This document shows, one piece after another, positions 11,701-23,553 of a stretch of DNA of 64,000 bases (position 1 is its first letter; each line of letters opens with the position of its first letter). The notes beneath the pieces are model-generated. The model had not been told where the DNA came from and made no database searches. It saw only the letters and a program-made list of their open reading frames with translations. Position numbers and translations under genes: made by a program. This DNA comes from Lepidonotus clava. Its lineage: Eukaryota; Annelida; Polychaeta; Phyllodocida; Polynoidae. The stretch lies in the NCBI GenBank assembly GCA_936440205.1, contig OW387143.1, positions 34,422,949 to 34,486,948 of the forward strand, given 5' to 3'.

Positions 11701-14700
11701 CTTTCATTGAGTATTAAAAACTTCCAATATACTATATATATTGAATAGTTCTGTTAAGACGCCACAAAAAGCACGACTAGCTTCTTTAGCCCAGAGTATT
11801 GAGCTAGTATACGAAATGTAGCCAATTACTACAAACTGCGTGCTGTTAGATAAGCCATATTAGGGATGAGTTCAGTTTCATAAAACAGTAATTGTTACAT
11901 TTTCTTGACTATTTAGCTTGAAATTCACAATTGGGTGAATAATTATAAAATGCCTCAAAGCAACTGGCGTGTTTATATGCCGGTGATGCCTCAAAGCATC
12001 ATGCATAGGAAATGGGTTATGATGTCTTAATTATCAGTGTAATATAAAAGTGTCATCATTTTAATTCCTTCTTACACAACCCCTCTGTTCTCTCAATAGA
12101 GCGTATTCTACGGTGGACATCCCTGCCCTAGGAGACGGAACCGGAATTCAGGTGGGCTGGATACAGACATGCGCACATATGCAGTTTCTCAACACCTACG
12201 GTGACCACGGAATGTAAGTAAATTATAATAATATTATTGTGATATTTATCCACGATCCATTTCATAATATTCATCAACTGCCTATCCAAGAACTACGGAT
12301 GTAGAGATTATTGCGAATGATTGGTAATTGAGGGCATTAACGACATTTAAAAAATGTCATTACCCTGCTTATTTTATGATATTGCTTCCAAAACTAGTAG
12401 GCTACTTACCAAAGCCACCTGTTTAACTGTATCCGTAGCCAGTACACTATATCTACATAGAAACTGGTATAGCCTATCAAAGCATCAATGTAATGAACGA
12501 GGGGAAATAGGCCCAATGGAAACCAGTGTGGTATCATTGTTTCACCAACTTTCATTTTTGTGATCTGTGGTCGGGGGTTGGTTACTACCTTGTCCTCATG
12601 CCCAAGAGCAGGAGCACACTGAACGGGGAGAAGGGGATCAGGAGGTCATGCCTCGAGCATAAGGGTTGACTGCATCGTTCTCCAGGGGAGGAATGGAGGG
12701 GAAGGGGGAACAAGAGGGCAGTTTTGGCATCTTATGAAGGTTGTCTATAGTGAGAGAAAAGGCTACTGGCAGGGGGAATGTTATTTGTATTCAGAGTCTT
12801 CACCATTAATTTCATGGTAGAGTGGTAGCATGTTGGCCTAGCACCCGACATCTCATTCCCCATGTCAATCTGATTGCTCTGGCTAATCTCATGCTGTGCC
12901 ATTATCATAGTCAAGTCTTTCCTCTAGCCTTCTTTTATCAACTGTAATGCATAGGCATGTTGCTCATTCCTTATGACCGCATATCTCTATTTTCTAAGGC
13001 TCTTAGGTGATAAGACACAGGACGGAAGTCTGTGGCGACACATTGAGTACCAAGTAGAAACTGTTTATTTCATCCAGAAACTTAGGCATATATATATACC
13101 CCCAAAACTCATACTGATTAGTCAATACAGGTCACAAGATCATTGTGACATCTTATGATGTCACTTCCGTCTTTCGAGTACCTGAATACTTTTGATCTTG
13201 TGCACATTCCTTACCTTTGTGCTGTGTCACAAACACTCATTCCAAAAAGGGAACCTTCATTATCTCATAGAATTACCCAAATGGTCACAGATATAGGCCT
13301 ACAGCCATTGTTAGTGAACGAACAACTTGTACACGACTATGATATGCTATTATTACTTTAGGCTAATTAATCCCTAAAAGCTCGTGCCTTAAGAATTATA
13401 AGTCTCAGAATACCCCTACTACTAGATTCATCAAACCAGCAGACCCTGTGCACACAGTAAACACTACGCAGACATAAGATTTATTTTGACAAAATTGGAA
13501 GAGTACTTTTATCATAACAACTGGCTTTTGCTAAATCTGGGAATTCAAGTGCCTACATGCATGCCGAAATTTGTGTTAGATTAGGAGATGCAACTCACAG
13601 GCCCGCCAGTGAAATAGATAACCTGTCGGTCCTACAACTCATCTTTGTGCAGGTTTAATTGGTATAGAGATATATCATATAACATGACTAGCACGCCAAA
13701 GGTCCAAAAATACCTAGGTACAATAATTATGTCTTTCGGTCGGTGCGTGAGGAATTCAACCCACGCTCATCAATCATATTACGACTAGACATAAGCCTAT
13801 GATCATATTCTTATTCGAGATGACATTGTGACGGTTCCGATCTTAATGACTAATAAGCTTGTACATTGTAAAATGATCGTCACGTACAGGTATTTACAGA
13901 GGCACTTTGTAATAACCTTCGTGAAAAAACACCTTCATTACGATTATTACTTCCAAAGTAAGACCCTGATAATACAATTTTTTCTTTAGTCTGCGGAATG
14001 AACTGTCCCATAGAATCCAACATTATATTTAGGTTGCCATACCTCCATATCGCAAGTCATTGATCCAGGCATATATGTCACTAGCGGGGCACTACCCTAA
14101 TGGAAAAGGTCCACAGGAACGAGTTTACCTGTCGCAACGCGTCACTTTCTTATACTACTCACATCCTTGGCTCCCAATAAAGTTTATGTAATTGTCTTAT
14201 GTCTTAACCATATAGTGCATGGTCAATCAAAAGTACTCCCTCTATTCCATATCTTAAAGAGTACATACATATAAGCCTATTCATAGATTTTTTTTTATTA
14301 GGGGGATGCTCTATTATGTGAACAGTTACAACTATAATGCTCAAGGTTTGGCAAGTATTATATTTAAGAACTGGGCCAAATTGTTTGGTTAGGTTGATTG
14401 GCAGGATCTGAACCCGTTTTTGTCTTTTGCTGGTATTTGTGGCAATAAGAGAAACGCTCACCAATGACATCCTAGTCTTAACTAATGACGGACACTAATT
14501 GTTTCCAGTATCAAATCTCAGGGTCATTAGAGTTTTTGTTGCTCGTTTGAAGTAGATTCCCTTTTTCCAAAGCTGACAGTTGAAAATTTAATTATCTTGT
14601 TTACGCCAAAATTTGCATTGAGAGAGTTTTGCCTGAAATCACTAGTGTACCATTAGTAGTAGTAATGTTGGGATGCTGAAGTGATAAGTCATAATTATGT

Positions 14701-17700
14701 ATGGAATAGAAAAATAATTGTATTTATATCGTCAGAGTGTGCAATGAAATGTTGATATCCGGATTAGTGCTTAACTCAACCTTGATTGGTATCTGCGAGA
14801 AACAATACATTACATTTAGTTTTTTCCCTGTGTGTGTTTTATTATCATAATTTTGTCTTTGTACATAACCTACAATAGTAATATTCTGAAAACCAGGGCA
14901 GACCCTTTAATAATGTTTATTGCGAATGATTCAATGGTTCAATGCTGTCATAAAAAAGGTGCGAAGATGAATATTGAAAATAAATAAGATATTAATGACA
15001 TTAGATGTGTGATCCTCTCTCTACCAATGCTCACTCCAATATTAAGCTACAATCATATTGAGTTACGATAGACGTATTGATGATTCAATTACACCTCGGT
15101 ATTTCCCAGAAGGTATCCAATAACCTACAACCATTAGCCTATCAGACTCTAGGGCATATCGTTAATTTCAACGTGATACATTATTGTGTTACACATTTAA
15201 TTGCAAACGTATATGTCTCATCCAATGGGAACGTGACCAGATGTAAGAGTAGCATATGTGTTATATTGAAATAACACAATCATGTTAAATAGTTTTGATA
15301 GATTGTACCATTAGAATGGATACACCCATCGGGATAACCGTGGAATGTGACTGAAATAGTGACGTTAGGATGTCAAATAGATTACCTGAAGTCGGACAAG
15401 AGCAATATTACACTTTGTCATCATGTTTATACTTTGAGTTTAGTTATTTATGATTGCATCACTCAAGCAGATTATTTCCTGAAGCAGGTGAAGAAAATGA
15501 ACAGACTGCACATTCTGCCAATAGTAATATCTATTGATGTACGAATATTTATACGATTATAGGAATGTGCGGACACAATAAATATTACAAATCATCACCG
15601 GGACCATTCCATAACTACTCCGGTGGGCATGTATAGGCCGGGATGAGGTCATTCAGTGCAGCTGGCCTGGTTGGCCTACCCCCCGGCCTAGAGATGGCCT
15701 ACACAGAATCTCCATCAGGTGGAAATAGGCGGTGAAATATTGGAGGTGAAGGGTGGGACAGTGTCCCGGGGATGCCAACAGAACCAGTGAGTAATACTAC
15801 CCGAGGAACCTGTTGGCATGTAAGAGATAGTAATACTGTGTTTTATTACTATAAATAGGTTGTGATGGACATTGCCATTAATTTTGGAATCCATTAGCTA
15901 ATTTTTTCCCCATTGATTTTATGGTATACGGTCTATCCGCCATCGGGATAGGTGTGGTTGGTCATTGAGTGACATCCCTGCAGGATTCTATAAAGGGCAT
16001 CCCCTTTCTAGTTAACCAATTGCTGGGCCTATCATTTAAAATAAGATTTTTGACGTTAATTCAAGGCAATTATTAATTTTAATTGCTTATAGTCTGATAC
16101 AATGAACATAGTTGTTTTATTGCATGTATGTTACAGTTAACAACAAACACGTATTTTGTGTGGGTTTAAGGGTAAAAGGGGATACAAAATGATAGTTATC
16201 TTATTTACTGAAGGGATGGTCTTGTTGATAAAATAAACAAAAAGGACGCAATTTCTTGTGATATTTTTTTTTTTTTTATTTTTTTTTTTTTTATTTCACT
16301 GTTTCCTGTAGATTACAAGATCTTCCAACAGCAGTTATATAGTTCATAGATACAATTCACAGACAACAGTTAACAGTATAGTATTTCACACAATGTAATA
16401 GGATAAAATTAAGCAAAATTGTATTATCAATTACTAACCAATGAGTATATTTTACAGTCGCTCAACACGAGATACATCAGCACAAAAATACAATAATATG
16501 TTATTTACATTTATATTCTTTTACATATTTCTTAAATTTCCTTATATCCGGTTCAGTCTGTATTTCTTGAGGTAGTTCATTCCATAACTGGATCCCCCTA
16601 TATAGTGGGCTTTTCTGTTTCGTGAGTTTCGTGAATTTACACCTAAATTATATTAATCCCCAATCCCCCACTCGACTCATTCTACTTCTGTTTCTCTCAT
16701 GTCAATCTTCAATCACAGCATGTGAGAAATCCCATACTTACACCTAATCTTGGATGCGACATACCACATATTTCTGGGGCATGCATAACACCTGTTCATG
16801 CTGCAATATGTAGTATAGATATAGGTTACTGTGCGCAAGGATGCCTCAAAGATACATCAACCGCCTCGCGACAAGGGCAGGTGGAAGGTTCTGAGTCTCT
16901 TTGCATGTTCATTTTGGGTATACGCCTCAGGTTAATCGTATGACATGCCATGCGTTTAATATGTTTCTCAATCGGTGCTTATCCGGGCTGGTCACGGGTG
17001 TTGAAGCATGTGACCCGAAATAAACTTTACAAAATGTCAGCCAGGTGGAAAATTAGCTCCTGCTCTACTTACTTTTACATGTTACATTTACATAAGTTGC
17101 AAATGTGATTTATTTCATTTTCCTATAATAATGATGGTGTGCTCCTTTCCGTTTCGTACCATTTTCTAAACCTTAGCTCATTTTCCCTGGCTCAAAAACA
17201 AATTATGTAGAGGCCTATATAGGTTATACACATGTACACAGACCATATTGTAGATTCATAGCAATATCACAGAATCACATAAATAGTCATGAAATGCGAC
17301 ATGCCTGTATATGTTATATTATTCATATGTGATACGGCGGTGTGTCAAAGTTCATCCCCCGGTGGTAGATTGATAACGTTATTAATACGGCTGATTAAGA
17401 TATACTGCTGACCAGCCGGTGTTACTGTCCTTCTAAGAATACATCAATCAGGGGGTTAGCTCTGGACACTAAATTGCCATCTCCCACCCGGCCCCATCTC
17501 TATTAACATGGCGATATGTCATATAATAAATATGCTATTCGAGCTTGGCAGTATAATGAGATTCTCATATTCGCTGGAACGCGCCGGCCTACATATATCT
17601 TTCCAGGCTATCACTTGCAGTGCTTGTCAGCGTTATTATTGTGATGCCTCTAGGGATCGGAATCACATGACACATATGATATAAAATAGCCAAAATGTCA

Positions 17701-19626
17701 AAGTTTCTTTTTCGTCGCAACAATGATTGATAATCTAATAATATATTCTAAAAAGAGATTGTGCGTCACAGAATTAAGTGCCTGCGTGTGGTGAAAAAGG
17801 AAGTACATTATATTTTAAAGACATTATTTGCTAACATTGCAAATAGCAGCTGCCTCCAAATGACGACGACAATATAACAAATAAAATACATTTTGCTGTC
17901 CAAAGTAGACACCTAATCCCCTGCTGGCTACTGGCCTCTATTCCGTATTAAATGTCTGTATACCAAATCTACAGTGATCTGCTTGGACCTATATAAAACA
18001 GGCTGGAGCTTTGCCAGTGTATTCTGAGCCTAAATAGCCCCGGCGAACAGACTGAATACGGCACAATGGTTTAGACCTCAGTATACCAACACAATATACA
18101 GCAGTAAACGGTGACTGCCTAGCCTCAATCAGAAGTGTATTCAACAAGTCACTTTAAAACGATTTTTATTGACTTTACAGATTATGCTTCAATTAGGGAA
18201 GTTGCTCATTTGCACTAAAACAATTTCTTTGGTTTATAAGAAAAGACTTGCCTTTATCTGTATATAAACCTATGATTTGTAGGCTTTAAATATTATGATT
18301 GAAAAATAGAATACCAATAGAGGGTGTTATTTCTAACACAGAATCTCGCGTCGTTTTCATATTCAAAAATCAATATTTTTCACGAATCACATGGGAGTAC
18401 TAACTCCCTTCCCCCTCCTCCCTTCCTCGCACACACTATTTCCGGAACTGCACTTTGTATGACAATAACATTTTTCTCTCTCAATGTTCACCATACTATT
18501 GTGAACAACACAGAAAGAAAAATGTTAAGGTGTACACCTTTATGAAAAATATGTGGTCCATTATGCTAAAAGAGGTCAATGATTGAAAAGATAAAAGACA
18601 AACAGTGGCCATATGACTAAGTTGACACCTATACTGGGTTAAAACCTGACCCGATTTACTTTTAACTGTAACCCTAATCCTAGGCTTTCACGGCATTTTA
18701 AGAACATTACATGTGTAGCCTGCTAGAAGAAATATATATTCTAGCTCCTTAGCTACCGCTTATTTAGTCTTCTTTTTACCAGTTTGTTTGATCGATTCAG
18801 GCGAATGGGACGTAATCATTATGGCATTAATGACATTTCTATCGTAAGCTAAACACAATTAAGATGCATATGTGGAAGATATAATAGTGCAATTCTACGA
18901 ACGTTCATGTAAAACCTAAAATTATTTTTACACCAAAAAATGTTCTGTTCGACCAGTTCGTCTTGAGTTTATTGAAACTTTATTGATTGAATAGCTAATG
19001 TCTTTTTTATTTCTATTTTCAGGACGAGTTGGGAGTTCCCTGAGATTCTGCTGGGGAAGTTTACCATGGTGAGTGATGCTGACGGGAAACAGTACCCCTG
19101 GTACGGGGCCCGTCAGGAGGTGGCAACAGTACGGGGCCCCAGCCCACGACAACAGGTCACGGTCGAAATGAACGACAACTTCTTCCCACAGGTCACCTGG
19201 TGTATCCCTGTAGAAAACATAGACCGCAAACCTCGCCTCACCCAGATCTACCGCTCGCAGAAATTCTTCACCTTCTTAGCCATGAAAAACTTGGCCACTC
19301 AGGAAGTGCACATTCTAAGAGCTGTGACTTGGTCCATGGACCTGACTATTGGGGTAAATCCCGACCTACCGCTGGGTCAGCGTGCATGGCTTGTTGGTCC
19401 GGAGGAGCAGTCTCCCCCGCGGTTAGTAGAGGCGAATATCCCCATCCCTCAGTATGCCTTGCAACCACCGAATGCCAATAGGTCACAGACTTTGATATGG
19501 CGGCCGCGGCGAGGGGACCCTAAATTGGTGGTCCCCCCACTGGAGACCACTGTTGACATTGCCAAATACATCACCGCTACTCGGAGTATGGGGCGGAAAC
19601 TGCAGGCTCTACGACCTGAGAGTTAA
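2493..19626 (+). CDS. FAM78: FAM78 family protein (FAM78A/B homologue), three coding exons
   Basis: Coding exons are 2493-2797, 12100-12213 and 19023-19626, both junctions in phase 2 with GT-AG borders. The spliced product is 340 aa from the ATG at 2493. Match to vertebrate FAM78A/B is clear across the body: LKYKTPHFR at the end of exon 1, VGWIQTC and FLNTYGD in exon 2, SWEFPEI, YPWYGAR, MNDNFFPQVTW and LIWRPRRGDP in exon 3. I prefer the start at 2493 because it gives MGIKQT, comparable to the MGCIQS of the vertebrate protein and compatible with N-myristoylation (Gly2, Ser/Thr6). A longer in-frame start at 2292 would give 407 aa. The N-terminal part carries a His/Asn/Pro/Gly-rich insert not seen in vertebrates. 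The family's molecular function is unknown. Confidence 0.9.
3363..3972. mobile_element. Harbinger-like MITE with TAA target duplication
   Basis: The termini are 22-bp inverted repeats with two mismatches: AGGCGGGTTTACACAGGCCG on the left, AGGGGGGTTTACACAGGCCG read inward from the right. TAA flanks both ends (3360-3362, 3973-3975). The terminal phrase GGTTTACACAGGCCG is repeated in direct orientation inside, near 3515, 3637 and 3840, each time followed by CTTAGGA- or CGTAAGG-type sequence, so the interior is built from iterated end-like units. It has no coding capacity. Confidence 0.75.
6931..7677 (+). mobile_element. Solo LTR (copy A), fossil LTR retroelement
   Basis: It begins TGTACTGACG and ends CA, with a 4-bp target duplication ATTC on both sides (6927-6930, 7678-7681). 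A polyadenylation-type AATAAA lies near 7294. It matches the copy at 31156-31692 over its whole length and a third, partial copy at 35548-35845. About 200 bp of its length is a nested MITE. No internal coding region is attached. Its visible divergence from the other copies indicates moderate age. Gypsy-type elements make such short duplications, but the family cannot be fixed from an LTR alone. Confidence 0.7.
7429..7630. mobile_element. MITE with TA target duplication nested in solo LTR
   Basis: The terminal inverted repeats begin CCGTAAAACCCCTAATTTAA and match across about 26 bp. TA sits directly on each side, as for Tc1/mariner-type insertions. A third internal copy of AAACCCCTAATTTAAGCCGC near 7529 shows internal duplication. 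It interrupts the LTR copy A sequence, which is continuous at the same point in copy B. Confidence 0.75.
12100..12213 (+). CDS. FAM78: FAM78 coding exon 2
   Basis: The acceptor is a pyrimidine-rich tract ending CAATAG; the donor is AAT|GTAAGT. The 114-bp exon encodes the segment from AYSTVDIPAL to NTYGDHGM, matching vertebrate ARVVMPPIP...VVGWIQACNQMEFFNTYSDLGM. Confidence 0.9.
12815..12905 (+). other. Weak tRNA-like segment, possible SINE remnant
   Basis: TGGTAGAGTGGTAGC fits an A box with D-arm character, followed by GCATGTTGGCCTAGC in the anticodon-arm position, but the B box is degenerate and the acceptor arm does not pair. A decayed tRNA-derived repeat is the simplest reading. Confidence 0.25.
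16263..16647 (-). mobile_element. 5'-truncated LINE (CR1/Jockey-type), 3' end with poly(A)
   Basis: On the minus strand 16647-16501 encodes the end of a non-LTR reverse transcriptase ORF2: KSPLYRGIQLWNELPQEI followed by a lysine-rich tail and stop. The SYRG..LWN.LP..I pattern closes many CR1/Jockey/Rex-type ORFs. About 200 bases of 3' UTR follow and end in an A run seen as T(14)-A-T(15) at 16264-16294. The frame is closed by a stop (TAA) just upstream of the conserved part, so the copy is dead. I did not find a clear target duplication. Confidence 0.65.
19023..19626 (+). CDS. FAM78: FAM78 coding exon 3 (last)
   Basis: The acceptor is TTTTCAG at 19022. It encodes TSWEFPEILLGKFTMVSDADG onward, runs to the stop at 19624-19626 and includes the conserved MNDNFFPQVTWCIPV and IWRPRRGDPKLVVPP segments. 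The last 30 residues extend past the vertebrate C-terminus. Confidence 0.92.
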
Positions 19627-20785
19627 CAACTCCCGATACATTCCAACAGCCTTAGGACACCTCCTGGTGCTATGGCTACAGAAACTAAACCCATCACATA
19701 AGACGTCAACTACATCTAAACTTGTCATCATCAGTACCATGTGTAAATCGACTCATTTCATGACCATTGAGAGTATTTATATATATTTATACAGTTGTTA
19801 ACAACAGTTGCGTTGCAAGACAACGATGTTTTATAAATTGCCGCATTGTCCTTCGAGTCCTGTGATTTGAAATTTACTGAAGGCCTTTTGTACTTATGCG
19901 CCATTCATTATTTATTCTTGATCTGAGAAAAGAGAATTTATTTCGTGGACATACATCGTCTCATATCATCATATCGTTCAGCCATTAATGTTAATCATCT
20001 TACCATTTGTACATCTGGAATCATAAGATCACTGAGTGCCAATATTCTTATCGAAATTTTGTAAGAATGCCACTTTGCATATATGTAAAGTAGGGATAAG
20101 ATGCAGATATGTCGGCATCATTTATGAGAAAAATATATCACTTTATCAAGGCGAAGAGAATGTAACTATTTCGCTAACGTGTCTTTTTGACACGTTTTTT
20201 AAGGTACATATATTTTTAGTGATAATGTTGATTATTTAAGAAAATCATGTTGAAGATTGAGACAATGCCTGCTTTGGATAAAATTTCCTTGCTATTAACT
20301 TTTTTATTTTCAGTATCGCTAAATTTTCTTTCGAGACAAGGAAGACGTTCCACAGCAGGCAGATTGATTTATCTATATTAATGGTGGAGTTATTTTTTTG
20401 TATAGGTTCGGGTGAATCTACTAAGATAAAGAAATCATGACAATCAAATGTTCACAAACGGCGCATATCAAAACAGAACTGCTCATACGACATAACTTGA
20501 TGTTATCTGCTGAGGGGCAGGATTAATCTTTGGGTTTTTAAGTTTGGTTGTATACATTTGTATGATTAAGTCAATATTGTTATCTCTCCTACCTTGATGG
20601 TAGTTTTTAAACACCCTGTAAGTTTAAAGGGATTGGTGCAGATCTTTCAATCAATAGGTCAGATCCAAGAATGTTCCCAATGAAAAGCGGAAGTTTTTCT
20701 CCCGCCAAATCCCTAGTAATTTTGGCTCATGGAAATGTGTGAATGACTGTGTGTGTGATACCAACAATAAATAAGTTTACAAAAA
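19627..20785 (+). other. Probable FAM78 3' UTR
   Basis: Unique AT-rich sequence follows the stop codon and reaches the first good AATAAA, which is preceded by a GTGTGTGTGA run. There is no open frame of interest. Its length, about 1.1 kb, is usual for an animal 3' UTR. Confidence 0.45.
20766..20771 (+). terminator. Candidate FAM78 polyadenylation signal
   Basis: A canonical AATAAA lies 1.14 kb past the stop. Without transcript data other AATAAA or ATTAAA hexamers nearby cannot be excluded. Confidence 0.4.
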
Positions 20786-20830
20786 TTAAGTTCATATGTG
20801 TTTTTTTCAATGCAACGTTAAACCTGCCAG

Positions 20831-21287
20831 AATAAGCCCATCCCAGTTTTAGACAACATTAAAGTTTACCATGAAATATCTTTAAAATTGCTTACATGCA
20901 TATGCTTATTCCAAGAAGAAAGTTGCATAATACCAAAATTAACCAAAGCAATTTGGTTGAAAAATTGCTCCTAAATTTGGTAAATTGCAGCTTTATACAT
21001 TGGTCTTTTCCCCATAGTAATCAATGTTGAAGCCTGTCAGCCAAATCTATGATGTCCAATCCTATTTTACCCTGAAATACAGTATTTTGATTGCCTGGCA
21101 AAGCTGCAAATTTGTAAACTGATGGAATTTAAGAAATCACAATGTTTAGCAACACTTGGGAATATATAAAAAAATAATTTGTTTGCTTATTTCAGTTATC
21201 CTTATTCTAGAAAAGGGTGGCTTATACGGTTATTTTGTCCAACCCTTGTCGAACCCTGGGATATGCTCAATGTGGGATGGGCTTATT
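20831..21287. mobile_element. Short inverted-repeat element, probable MITE
   Basis: AATAAGCCCATCCC opens the segment and its exact 14-bp reverse complement closes it. Internal phrases such as TTTGGTAAATTGCAGCTTT and its near reverse complement further right add to the palindromic layout. I could not assign a target duplication with confidence, so the family is open. Confidence 0.5.
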
Positions 21288-22872
21288 AAACATTATCATT
21301 TGGGTATTTCCTCTCTAACTAAATTTATGCAACAATAATAACATTTCCTGCTTGTTTCATAAGAATCTCTAAATTTATCATGCGCATTCTTCATTCTCAG
21401 TTGTTTTGACATAGCTTGAATAATGCTTTGGTGATAAAATATAGAACCTTTGGGCTCATTTTGGGTGGCTGCACAACCTATGGGGATATTGTGAATTCAA
21501 GGCTTCGCCCTCAGTACATGACTGTTGTAAAAGTTACTGATACAGGAAGCCCCCTAGTGGCTGTGTGATTCATCACTTCTTTTTCACATTTTGGTTCATT
21601 TCAAAGATAAGTCCATATTTGAGGATGGTTTATTTCATATGGGGTTTGTTGGGGTTTCTTTGGAGCATGACAGCGTATTACACACCTTAATGGCAATTGA
21701 CAAAACATTGTTCTCAGATGTAATCTTTCGTCTTTTAATCGTGATTCATAACACTGAACTTCCATAACATGAAAAAAGATAATTTCTTTCTTAAAGGCTA
21801 GAATATAGAGATGTTTTTAATTGATTTTTTAAATTTTCCATACAATCACTTCCATCGACTGGTATGCCCGATTATTTTAAAAGATCTATTCTGAACTCCC
21901 AGCCCATTCTCTCTATAGCCCTATGTGAGTTATCCCGCCACCATGGCCTGGATGCCTCTGCGCACGGTCATGAGAAAGGTACCCGGAACGAATTTTTCAT
22001 GTTAAGATATACAAAGTCAAAGTACCTTCAGTGCAAATTGTACGCATGTGCGTTACTTAGTATGTCCATCAGTCTTACCCGTGGTGATCTCTGATGGTGT
22101 GGTACTTAATCGTTCCTCTGTCCCGTTTTTATAAGAAGTTGAGGAAAACCGTTGAAAAGTTACTGAAGTTTAATTACCTATGTTTACAGCTTCCGAGGAC
22201 TTGCAATGTGCTTCAGTTGCTTTCATTTAAGTCTAATTGAGGTCCGACTGCTATTTAAATGCAGTTTTACTACATTTTCACCGTGATTTCACTTTTTACT
22301 AAAATTGTGAATTCAGACAAAAATTTAAAAGCTGATATACCTGTACATAAATATTTTCTGCTTATATTTGGATGATCCAAAGTATTTCAAAAATGAGGAA
22401 TCACAATTAGATTATGAATTGATTAGATTTTTTATTTCCCTGTCTTGCATATCACAAATGCCACAATCGACATTACTTTTAAGTAATGTGTAACGAGACT
22501 TGCTACATTAAATGCCTTGTTCAAAAGGCTAAAACCAGACAGCCCAAACGATAACAGGCTAACACTAATAATATCCTTAAACTTCGCCTTTCATACAGGT
22601 CTGAAATGTCAATATGTACATTACTACATAAACACATCTTTCACTCATTTCTATGTATACCGTCAATAGCTACACCCACTTTAGAGGGAATTCGTAAATG
22701 TATATGAAACCTTGTTGTACTTCAATCTGAAGCGCCTGAGTTCAGTTTTTTCTTTACTTTGATTGCAGTGTAAAAACAAATGAAATAAGCATACTTCGGA
22801 GCACAGCATAATAAATAACTAGCATGTTAGCAGTTGCTGTCAGTAAAAAAACTGCTTACAAATACCAGATGT
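21288..22872. other. Intergenic sequence between FAM78 and PMPCA 3' ends
   Basis: The two genes converge here. I see no gene, repeat array or RNA gene in this stretch. Confidence 0.6.
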
Positions 22873-22878
22873 TTTATT
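22873..22878 (-). terminator. Candidate PMPCA polyadenylation signal
   Basis: TTTATT on the plus strand reads AATAAA on the minus strand, about 680 bases past the PMPCA stop. It implies a 3' UTR of normal length. Confidence 0.4.
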
Positions 22879-23553
22879 ATCAAATTGACTTTACACAACC
22901 AACAATATTGTACAAACCTATTTTAGTTTAGGTGTAGCACACACATATTCTCATTTATCCTAATACTTTCACGCTAAGAGTCACCCAATTGGGACTACGA
23001 AACACACGATCTGTTCAGAGAATTCATATACTATGAAGAAACTCACATGATCACGCTGGTAGAAAACCCCAACAATGTTATTTTTCGGACAAATAAATTC
23101 ATCTTCCAGCGTTATATGATCAGATTATGGCATTATGTCAATATAAACACAGATCGAGGATACACAATAGCAGAAAAATGACTGTGATTTCCAATGTTAA
23201 ATTTCAAATTATGTATAGTTTTCACCCTCCTGCTGCAAAAAACAAATACAAGTTACATGCGCATTCTTCTTTAAAGTCAAAATGTTCGCTGGAATAACTG
23301 TAAGTTTAACGTACAGGTACGTTGTATTAAGCATGGTTATTCATATTCGAGATGAATTCTGTTTAAAGGGCCCAGTCACATATCACTAGGAACACTGAAA
23401 GGAGATGTAGCAATAAGCCAAACTCAATACTCCTCTTGAACCCCCATTACCAAATCGGAATCAAATTTGGTTACACAAACCAGCGACACTCGCCTTCCAA
23501 TGATTAAAAGACAAACTTTGTTCATCTTTTTCCAATCAGCTTAACTACTGATT

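Larger units (their letters stand above)
2798..12099 (+). other. FAM78 intron 1 (9.3 kb)
   Basis: No exon or RNA gene is supported. Recognisable contents are a 610-bp Harbinger-like element, a solo LTR with a nested MITE, and T/G-rich low-complexity tracts near 9190-9310. The rest is AT-rich unique-looking sequence; the short open frames in it show no domain I recognise. Confidence 0.75.
12214..19022 (+). other. FAM78 intron 2 (6.8 kb)
   Basis: It contains a truncated LINE on the opposite strand (16263-16647) and a weak tRNA-like segment (12815-12905). I see no coding exon, microRNA-like hairpin or other RNA gene that I could defend in the rest. Confidence 0.7.

Noticed and set aside
51-12905. 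tRNA genes at 51-76 or 12815-12905.
   Set aside because: Only one promoter box is convincing in each and no acceptor stem pairs; kept only as weak SINE-like remnants.
13020-13180. GACGGAAGT / ACTTCCGTC inverted repeat, about 150 bp apart.
   Set aside because: Short, imperfect beyond nine bases and without target duplication; could be chance.
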